Assembly (NCBI GenBank): GCA_946405475.1
Contig: CAMJHI010000040.1
Coordinates: forward strand, 1-12,631
Origin: an uncultured Clostridia bacterium
GTDB taxonomy: Bacteria; Bacillota; Clostridia; Oscillospirales; Acutalibacteraceae
Length of the DNA: 12,631 nt
Direction: 5' to 3'
Shown: positions 7,243 to 12,631 of the stretch, piece by piece
How positions within the stretch are numbered: position 1 is the stretch's first letter
Layout: the number at the start of each line of letters is the position of its first letter
Notes under the pieces: generated by a model
What the model saw: the letters and a program-made list of their open reading frames with translations, nothing else
The model's database searches: none
Told to the model about the DNA's origin: nothing
Program-made: the position numbers and the translations under genes

Positions 7243-8454
7243 TCAGGTGCGGTAATCGCCGTTGATTTTTACATAGTCATACGTCAGGTCGCAGCCCCAC
7301 GCGGTGGAGCAGGCGCTGCCGTCGTTGAGATGGATGAGGATCTCGATTTCGTCTTCGCTCAGCACCGCTTTGGCGATTTCTTCCGAAAAGTCGATGCCTT
7401 CGCCGTTTCGGCACACGTCGACCTGACCGGCGCGGGAAGCGAAGGAAACGTCGATCCTGTTCACGTCGACCGCCGCGCCGCTGTAGCCGATAGCGCACAG
7501 CACACGGCCCCAGTTGGCGTCCGCGCCGAACATGGCAGCCTTGGTCAGCGAAGAGCAGATCACGCTCTTGGCGACCGTTCTGGCGGTCGGCAGATCCTTC
7601 GCGCCGTCCACCTTGCATTCCAGCAGCTTGGTCGCGCCCTCGCCGTCGCCCGCAATGCGGCGGCATAAGTAGACCGTTACGGTGTTCAGCGCCTTCATAA
7701 AGGCTTTGAACGCATCGTTTTCTTCTTCGATCACGGCGTTGCCCGCCATGCCGTTGGCCAGCACGCACACCATGTCGTTGGTGGAGGTGTCGCCGTCGAC
7801 CGACACCATGTTGAACGTGTCGGCAATGTCGCCGCTCAGCGCTTTTTGCAGCAGGGCGGGGGTGATAGCGCAATCGGTGGTGATGAACACGAGCATGGTC
7901 GCCATGTTGGGGTGGATCATGCCCGATCCCTTGGCGATGCCGCCGATCCGGCACTCTTTGCCGTCGATCTCAAACGAAACGGCGACCTCTTTGAGCCGCG
8001 TGTCGGTGGTCATGATGCCCTCGGCCGCTTCGGCGGAATGATCGCCCAGCGCCTGATGCAGCAGCGGAATGCCGACCTTGAACGGCTCAATGCTCATGGG
8101 CAGGCCGATCACGCCGGTGGATGCGACCACGATATCGCTTGCCTTCAAGCCCATTTCGGCAGCCAGCAGCTCGCAGGTCTCTTCGGCCAGCGCTTCACCG
8201 CCCGTGTTGCAGGTGTTGGCGTTGCCGCTGTTGCAGATGATGGCCTGCGCAGTTCCGTCGGCCAGGTGCCGTTTGGTCACGGCCAGCGGCGCCCCTTTGA
8301 CGAGGTTCGTTGTGTAAACGCAGGCGGCAGCCGCCTTGGTTTCACTGTAGATCAGCGCGATGTCGCGCTTGGTTTTGTTTTTGCGGATGCCGCAGTGCAC
8401 GCCCGCGGCGCTGAAGCCTTTTGCGGCGCAGATGCCGCCTTCGATCATTTTCAT
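7243..8454 (-). CDS. argJ: Glutamate N-acetyltransferase / ornithine acetyltransferase (ArgJ precursor)
   Basis: Transfers the acetyl group from N2-acetylornithine to glutamate, regenerating acetylglutamate and releasing ornithine; bifunctional members also use acetyl-CoA. The 403-residue precursor belongs to the self-cleaving Ntn-hydrolase family. The conserved GMIHPNMATMLVFITTD places the cleavage between Ala185 and Thr186, Thr186 becoming the N-terminal nucleophile of the beta chain. NSGNANTCNTG (75-85), STGVIG (112-117) and DGDTSTNDMV (220-229) are also typical. The start at 8454 is secure: AAGGAG lies 6 bases upstream and the argC stop TAA forms part of it (TAAGGAG). Whether it is mono- or bifunctional cannot be read from sequence; no argA is in the window. 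Confidence 0.96.
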   Translation of the reverse strand: MKMIEGGICAAKGFSAAGVHCGIRKNKTKRDIALIYSETKAAAACVYTTNLVKGAPLAVTKRHLADGTAQAIICNSGNANTCNTGGEALAEETCELLAAEMGLKASDIVVASTGVIGLPMSIEPFKVGIPLLHQALGDHSAEAAEGIMTTDTRLKEVAVSFEIDGKECRIGGIAKGSGMIHPNMATMLVFITTDCAITPALLQKALSGDIADTFNMVSVDGDTSTNDMVCVLANGMAGNAVIEEENDAFKAFMKALNTVTVYLCRRIAGDGEGATKLLECKVDGAKDLPTARTVAKSVICSSLTKAAMFGADANWGRVLCAIGYSGAAVDVNRIDVSFASRAGQVDVCRNGEGIDFSEEIAKAVLSEDEIEILIHLNDGSACSTAWGCDLTYDYVKINGDYRT

Positions 8455-8464
8455 CTTTTACTCC

Positions 8465-9391
8465 TTACAGGTCAAGTCCGCTTTCCGGCGCAAGACCGAG
8501 TCTGATATTCATACATTCCATGGCCGCGCCTGAAGCGCCTTTGCCGAGGTTGTCGTAGGTCGCGCAAAGGATCATGCGCTCGTCGTTACCGTAGGCGGTC
8601 ACCGCCATGCAGTCCTTGCCGGACAGGGCACAGGCGTTGAGGAACCCTTCCTGTGCGCAATCCTGATAGAACACGATGTCGCCCGGGTAAGCGGCCTTCA
8701 GCGCGTTCTGCACGTCGGCCAGCCCCGCGCCGTTGAGCTGTTCGCGGTGCAGCGGCACCGTGACCTGCATGCCGCTGTAAAAATCACCGACCACCGGGCA
8801 GAATACCGGCGGCACGGCGGCGCCCGTCTGCACCGTCATTTCCTTTAAGTGCTTGTGCGTCTGGGTCAGCCCGTATTGCCGCGGCGCGTGAAACAGCGGG
8901 TCGCGCTCGGCTGATTCGTATTGCGCGATCATCTTTTTGCCGCCGCCGCTGTAGCCCGTGAGCGAAAAGCAGCTCAGCGCGGCGTCTTTTTTTAACAGCC
9001 CGCCCTGCAGCAGCGGATAGACCAGCGCAATAAAACCGCTGGCGTGGCAGCCGGGGGAGGCGATGCGGTCGGCTGACCGGATCGCTTCCAAATGCCGCTC
9101 GGACAGTTCCGGAAAGCCGTATGCCCAGCCGGGCTGTGTGCGGTGCGCCGTGGAGGTGTCGATGAGCACCGTGCCGCTGCCTTCGGCGAGCGCGGCCGAT
9201 TCTCTGGCCGCCTCGTCCGGCAGACATAAAAACGCGAGGTCGCTTTCGGCAATGGCCTGCTTGCGGCTCGCCGGGTCTTTTCGCAGTTCTTCGGGCAAAA
9301 CGGTCACGACCAGATCACTTCGTTGGCTCAGCCGTTCCCGGATGCGCAGCCCGGTCGTACCGGCGCTGCCGTCTATAAAAATACGCTTCAT
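8465..9391 (-). CDS. argC: N-acetyl-gamma-glutamyl-phosphate reductase, short type
   Basis: NADPH-dependent reductase that turns N-acetylglutamyl phosphate into the semialdehyde used by ArgD. An N-terminal Rossmann segment, IFIDGSAGTTGLRIRERL (4-21), binds NADP. DTSTAHRTQPGWAYGFPEL (78-96) and SPGCHASG follow, with the catalytic Cys at 115. THKHLKEM (178-185) carries the likely catalytic His. At 308 residues, and with the DGSAGTTG and STAHR signatures, it resembles the shorter type 2 enzymes rather than the roughly 340-residue B. subtilis/E. coli form. The frame is open 13 codons upstream, but the ATG at 9391 is preferred: AAGGAG (9404-9399) lies 7 bases before it and the protein starts at the family-typical MKRIFIDG. 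It is the first gene of the operon and ends 10 bp before argJ. Confidence 0.94.
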   Translation of the reverse strand: MKRIFIDGSAGTTGLRIRERLSQRSDLVVTVLPEELRKDPASRKQAIAESDLAFLCLPDEAARESAALAEGSGTVLIDTSTAHRTQPGWAYGFPELSERHLEAIRSADRIASPGCHASGFIALVYPLLQGGLLKKDAALSCFSLTGYSGGGKKMIAQYESAERDPLFHAPRQYGLTQTHKHLKEMTVQTGAAVPPVFCPVVGDFYSGMQVTVPLHREQLNGAGLADVQNALKAAYPGDIVFYQDCAQEGFLNACALSGKDCMAVTAYGNDERMILCATYDNLGKGASGAAMECMNIRLGLAPESGLDL

Positions 9392-9418
9392 GCCATGACT
9401 CCTTTTATTGTTGCAGCC

Positions 9419-9447
9419 ATTGTAGCACATTGTGATAGCTTATGCAA
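9419..9447 (-). promoter_or_regulatory. Predicted promoter of the argCJBDF operon
   Basis: On the minus strand TTGCAT (9447-9442) and TACAAT (9424-9419) are separated by 17 bases. The -10 is strong (five of six consensus bases) and the -35 keeps the TTG core. Initiation would fall near 9412, giving a very short leader of about 20 bases to the argC start. That leaves no room for a T-box, riboswitch or leader-peptide attenuator, so control is more likely at initiation. Confidence 0.72.
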
Positions 9448-9520
9448 GAAAAATGTATAAAAAATGATAAATTTGGTTGAATCATCAATATGCTTCGTTA
9501 TATTATGCAAAAATTGTGCA
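9440..9520. promoter_or_regulatory. Possible operator pair upstream of argC (ArgR-type candidate)
   Basis: TTATGCA occurs at 9440-9446 and again at 9503-9509, exactly 63 bp apart (about six helical turns). Each copy begins an AT-rich near-palindrome: TTATGCA-7 bases-TGTATAA (9440-9460, overlapping the -35) and TGCAAAAATTGTGCA (9506-9520). Size, AT-centre and placement are like arginine repressor boxes, but the half-sites do not closely match the usual TGAATA/TATTCA type. Assignment to ArgR is therefore a guess from context. The rest of 9448-9548 is AT-rich with no gene that I can support. Confidence 0.35.
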
Positions 9521-9548
9521 TTTTTTGCGGTAAAACAGGGGGATTGAC

Positions 9549-9583
9549 AAAAACCGTGCACAGCGCGCCGGGCGCCGTGCACG
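9549..9583 (-). terminator. Rho-independent terminator after the AI-2E family gene
   Basis: On the minus strand CGTGCACGGCGC (9583-9572) pairs with GCGCTGTGCACG (9566-9555) as a 12-bp stem with one G-U pair and a CCGGC loop. TTTTTG follows immediately. It begins 5 bases after the TAA of the membrane-protein gene and separates that transcript from the arg promoter. Confidence 0.92.
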
Positions 9584-9588
9584 ACCTG

Positions 9589-10785
9589 TTATTCCGTTTT
9601 TTGTTCCGTCTTTTCCGGTTGCGGCGGCGCTTCCGGCTTGGGTTCGCCGTTGATGTGGCTGATGCGTTTTTCCAGCGTCGGCAGGAGCGTTTCGCGGTAC
9701 ACGATGGTGAAGATCGCGCCGAAGGGGATGGAAAGCAGAATGCCGACGATCCCGGCGATCTTGCCGCCGATGATGATGAGCACCAACGTCCATGCCGCCG
9801 GAATGCCGAGCGAATCCTTGAACAGGATCGGCTTGAGCACCATGCCGTCCAGCCCCTGCAGAACGCACATGAAGATGAAGAAGATCAGCGCGTTCAGGGG
9901 TTTATCCAGCACCAGGAAGAACACGCCCAGCCCGGTGCCGATCATCGGGCCGAAGGTGGGCAAGATGTTGGTGATGGCCACAAGCGAAGCGACCAGCGGG
10001 GCATAGGGGATACGCATGATCAGCATGAAGATCAGCACCAGCGTGCCGATGATCAGCGCGTCGAGCAGCGTGCAGCCGACGTAGCGGATGAAAATGCTGT
10101 TGCAGTGGTTGAGCAGGTTGTCGTGGCGTTCCAGCTTTTCCTGCTTCCAGATCGCGCGGCGGATCTTTTTCAGCCCTTCCACAATGGTCTTTTCCGAAAA
10201 CAGGAAGCAGAAGCCGAACAGGATGCCGATTAACCAGTTGGAAACGCTCGAACCGATGCTGCCGACGGTATCCAGAATGATTCTGGAATTGTTCTTGACG
10301 GTGTTCAGCAGGGAATTAAGGGAGTTTTTGAGCAGCTTGTCATAGTTCTCAAAATTGATTTTAATGTGATGCTTTTGCGCGAACGCCGTCGCTTTCTGGA
10401 TCAGCGAGCCGGCCATGGCGGTGTATTTGTCCCAGTTGGCGATCAGGTTGCTGATACTCTTGATCAGCGAGGGGATCAGCGCGAGCAGAAGCAGCGACAC
10501 AACCAGAATAAAGCAGATCAGCGCGCACACTACGCCGACGGAATGGCGCGTCTGCTCTTTTTTGATTCTTTTAAAAACCTTTTTTTCAAAAAAGTCCGCC
10601 AGCGGGTTGACAAGATAGGCGACCACGCTGCCGATGATGATCGGCGAAAGCACGTGCAGGACCGACTTGACAGCACCGCTGACCGCTGCGATGTTGTTCA
10701 GCAGCAAATAGAGCACGACCGCGCAGCAGGCGGCGAAGGTGTAGGTGAACCATGGCTTGGCCAGTGCTTTTTCAAAGCGTTTCAT
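9589..10785 (-). CDS. AI-2E family transporter-like membrane protein
   Basis: Polytopic inner-membrane protein of the AI-2E family (PerM/YdiK/TqsA/YtvI relatives). Family members have been linked to autoinducer-2 export, sodium/proton exchange or unknown efflux, so the substrate is open. Of 398 residues, hydrophobic segments lie at about 14-30, 41-62, 82-106, 182-197, 242-257, 262-290, 298-312 and 331-363. A soluble region of about 75 residues (108-180) follows the third segment, as is usual. Family marks are NILPTFGPMIG (273-283) and LQGLDGMVLKPILF (309-322). The C-terminus is a charged, proline-rich tail (about 379-398: EPKPEAPPQPEKTEQKTE). The ATG at 10785 has GGGAG about 9 bases upstream. 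It follows the hydrolase gene by 40 bp with no terminator between them, so the two probably share a transcript. Confidence 0.9.
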   Translation of the reverse strand: MKRFEKALAKPWFTYTFAACCAVVLYLLLNNIAAVSGAVKSVLHVLSPIIIGSVVAYLVNPLADFFEKKVFKRIKKEQTRHSVGVVCALICFILVVSLLLLALIPSLIKSISNLIANWDKYTAMAGSLIQKATAFAQKHHIKINFENYDKLLKNSLNSLLNTVKNNSRIILDTVGSIGSSVSNWLIGILFGFCFLFSEKTIVEGLKKIRRAIWKQEKLERHDNLLNHCNSIFIRYVGCTLLDALIIGTLVLIFMLIMRIPYAPLVASLVAITNILPTFGPMIGTGLGVFFLVLDKPLNALIFFIFMCVLQGLDGMVLKPILFKDSLGIPAAWTLVLIIIGGKIAGIVGILLSIPFGAIFTIVYRETLLPTLEKRISHINGEPKPEAPPQPEKTEQKTE

Positions 10786-10825
10786 AGTTTGCTCTCCCGA
10801 AAATACAGATTAAAGGCGTGCGGCC

Positions 10826-12631
10826 TCAGCGCTGAAAGGCAAGCTGAAGAACGCGCAGCGAAATGCGCCAGAACAGCGTCAGAACATAGGTGGTGTTCAG
10901 TCTGTTGAGCATGCGGCCGGGCGCCGTTTTGGCCAGACGCGCCTGACTTTGCTGCGCCGGCGTTCCGGCGTCGGTGAACGGCTCGGCGGCGTTGTAGCGG
11001 TCGGCTTCGCCGTTCATGAGCGTGAAGGTAAAGGTCTTTTCGTTCACGGGCGTGGGCGAGCCGATCAGACAATACGACACGGTCACGGTCATGGTTTCCA
11101 GACTCTTGGCCTGCACGGTGCCGGTGAACGGCAGCGTGACGCTTTCTTCCGGTTCAAGGGTCTTGCCCACGTTTTTGACGTCAAAGCGAAGGTTCGGGTT
11201 GTCGGTCGTGACCGAGAGCAGGACCATTTTGCTTTCTTTCGACAGGTTCTTCACGGTCAGCGTGTGATCGTCCGCATTGACAAAGCCGGTTTTCGACGTG
11301 CCGAATTCGGCATAGACCGATTCGCACACGTTCATCGATTCGTGGAACTGCGGATATTCGCTGTAATCGTGCACGGTGATTTTGTCATCGCTCTCAATGA
11401 GCAGCTTCATCAGCGTCCGGGTGTAGATATCCTTATAGGTCATGCCGTGGAACAGGCCGTTCACGATCCAGGTCGATTCGGGCAGATACCCGCAGGACAT
11501 GTCAACGTCCATGGCGGGGGAAAGATGATGGTGCGTCGGGTCGTCGCACTGGGTGTTGAGCGTTTGGTAGCCGTTGGAAAAGCGCTGACCGAACGGGGCG
11601 AGCGCCGCGCCGGTGGCGCCGCTGAGCGGGATGATGGCGTCGGAGCTTTCCCGCGAGCCGGATACGGCGGGGGAGCCGCCCCCGGCAATGATGGACACGT
11701 TCACGCCCATGCCGTCGACCGTCTGCAGCAATTCGGGCATGCGGCTGAGGACTTCGCCGTGGAAATAGTCGCTGCGCGCGATGATATCGGAACGCAGGAA
11801 CCGTTCGCTGGCCGCGATCTTCTTGACCGCTTCATAATCCTTTAACTGCAAAAAATCCCACATGCTGCCCCAGTGCCCGAGCACCTGCATGGCGTAGGGC
11901 TGGAAGTTTTGGAGCAGACCGTCTAAAAATCCGAGCCACGGGGCTTTGACCAGCCAGTTGTAGTCGGTTTCCCACATGAAACCGTTTTCAAGAAAATGAG
12001 CCAGCGTCTCTTCATCAAAGAAAAGCTCGTTGGTCAGCACGTCGTAAGCCAGCAGCGCGCCGCCGATGGCGGGCACGGTGATGACGGCGTTGTGGATATC
12101 GTTCGCATCGAACAGCTCGGTCAGCTCATCAACCGTAAGCTCAAGCTGTCCGGCCAGCTCGGCCGCCTGCGCGCCGCCCTTAGAGGCGATGGCGCAAAGT
12201 GCCAGATAAGTCGAGGTGACCTGACCGCCGTGGCTGACGGCGAACAGGTTGACCTTTTCCTGCCCGGTGAACTCTTTCGCGCCCTTGACCAGATAAGCCA
12301 GATCTCTGGCGCAGCAGATGACGTTCTGCCGGAAATCCGTGGTGAAGTTAAAGGTCCATTCTTCCGCTTTTTCACCGAGATTCTCTGTCAGATAGGGCAT
12401 GATCTCGCCCTCGTGGATGAATTTTCCGTCTTCTTCCTCATTCAGATATTTCGTGTTGACCTCTTCCGCCGTGGAATGGTAACGGTACAGCGGCGTGACC
12501 GGTTTGCCGTCTTCGTCATAGGTCAGATCGCCGCACAGTCTGACGAACTCTCTCCCGACGACGTCGGCCAGCGGCTTCGGGTTGCCCAGCGCCAGACGCA
12601 GCAGCCCGAACAGGACTTGAGGAATGTGGCT
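10826..12631 (-). CDS. Large alpha/beta-hydrolase (lipase/esterase-like), N-terminus outside window
   Basis: I do not recognise a named family. The frame stays open through the window end, so the ATG at 12400 is not the start: 77 in-frame codons precede it and 601 residues are visible. LFAVSHGGQ (visible 129-137) fits an AxSxG nucleophile elbow with Ser133, after a strand (KVNLF) and before a helix. NVSIIAGGG followed by SSDAIIPLSGATGA resembles the lipase segment carrying the catalytic Asp (331), and THHHLSP (366-372) offers a His. Residues about 457-541 look like an Ig-like beta-sandwich. The last 20 residues form a basic hydrophobic helix (about 581-598) that may touch a membrane. Such a layout suggests a secreted or surface lipase/esterase, but any signal peptide is off-window. 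It precedes the AI-2E gene by 40 bp. Substrate unknown. Confidence 0.7.
   Translation of the reverse strand, partial: SHIPQVLFGLLRLALGNPKPLADVVGREFVRLCGDLTYDEDGKPVTPLYRYHSTAEEVNTKYLNEEEDGKFIHEGEIMPYLTENLGEKAEEWTFNFTTDFRQNVICCARDLAYLVKGAKEFTGQEKVNLFAVSHGGQVTSTYLALCAIASKGGAQAAELAGQLELTVDELTELFDANDIHNAVITVPAIGGALLAYDVLTNELFFDEETLAHFLENGFMWETDYNWLVKAPWLGFLDGLLQNFQPYAMQVLGHWGSMWDFLQLKDYEAVKKIAASERFLRSDIIARSDYFHGEVLSRMPELLQTVDGMGVNVSIIAGGGSPAVSGSRESSDAIIPLSGATGAALAPFGQRFSNGYQTLNTQCDDPTHHHLSPAMDVDMSCGYLPESTWIVNGLFHGMTYKDIYTRTLMKLLIESDDKITVHDYSEYPQFHESMNVCESVYAEFGTSKTGFVNADDHTLTVKNLSKESKMVLLSVTTDNPNLRFDVKNVGKTLEPEESVTLPFTGTVQAKSLETMTVTVSYCLIGSPTPVNEKTFTFTLMNGEADRYNAAEPFTDAGTPAQQSQARLAKTAPGRMLNRLNTTYVLTLFWRISLRVLQLAFQR

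Noticed and set aside
9392..9430. 13-residue N-terminal extension of ArgC
   Set aside because: It would start upstream of the predicted transcription start and the ribosome site, and the family begins at MKRIFIDG.
9490..10233. 247-codon plus-strand open frame opposite the AI-2E gene, starting in the arg upstream region
   Set aside because: Its product is a low-complexity shadow rich in Asp, Gln, His and Arg, and it runs through the terminator hairpin.
10949..11845. 298-codon plus-strand open frame opposite the hydrolase
   Set aside because: It is an antisense shadow of an intact coding frame, with His/Gly/Val/Arg-rich composition.
12398..12400. ATG at 12400 as the start of the hydrolase
   Set aside because: The same frame is open for 77 further codons to the window edge with protein-like sequence, and no ribosome site precedes this ATG.

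Overview
The window looks like a chromosomal stretch from a moderately GC-rich anaerobic Firmicute, probably a gut-type Clostridia such as the Oscillospirales/Ruminococcaceae. This is inferred from strong AGGAGG-type ribosome sites, AT-rich intergenic promoters of the housekeeping type, the compact argCJBDF order and the protein sequence style. No rRNA, tRNA, phage, transposase or CRISPR sequence was seen. Nearly all of the DNA is coding.

Layout. (1) 1-1407, plus strand: 4-alpha-glucanotransferase (malQ), lacking its first few dozen codons. (2) 1477-3879, minus strand: glycogen/maltodextrin phosphorylase (glgP), converging on malQ and sharing a bidirectional terminator with it. It has its own promoter at 3934-3962. 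(3) 4007-4198: the terminator of the arginine operon, preceded (in the direction of arg transcription) by a 169-bp whole-element palindrome with 23-bp imperfect terminal inverted repeats, which looks like a MITE. (4) 4200-9391, minus strand: a five-gene arginine operon, transcribed argC-argJ-argB-argD-argF, with junctions from a 4-base overlap to an 18-base gap. It has a clear promoter and a possible pair of operator sites at 9419-9520. (5) 9589-10785, minus strand: an AI-2E family membrane protein with a strong terminator. (6) 10826-12631, minus strand: the C-terminal 601 residues of a large, probably extracytoplasmic alpha/beta-hydrolase, cut by the window end. It lies 40 bp upstream of the AI-2E gene and is probably co-transcribed with it.

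Function. MalQ and GlgP together turn glycogen or maltodextrins into glucose-1-phosphate and glucose: the phosphorylase shortens the chains and MalQ rearranges the short stubs. The arg operon covers glutamate-to-citrulline, with two exceptions. The first acetylation depends on ArgJ recycling or on an ArgA elsewhere, and carbamoyl phosphate synthase and argG/argH are not in the window. ArgB has the N-terminal extension typical of arginine-inhibited enzymes, so feedback control probably acts there.

Most notable items: the hairpin element sitting one base after the argF stop codon, between the gene and its terminator; the 63-bp-spaced TTATGCA repeats at the argC promoter; the short (type 2-like) ArgC; and the uncharacterised hydrolase beside the AI-2E gene. 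I found no clearly new multi-gene system here.
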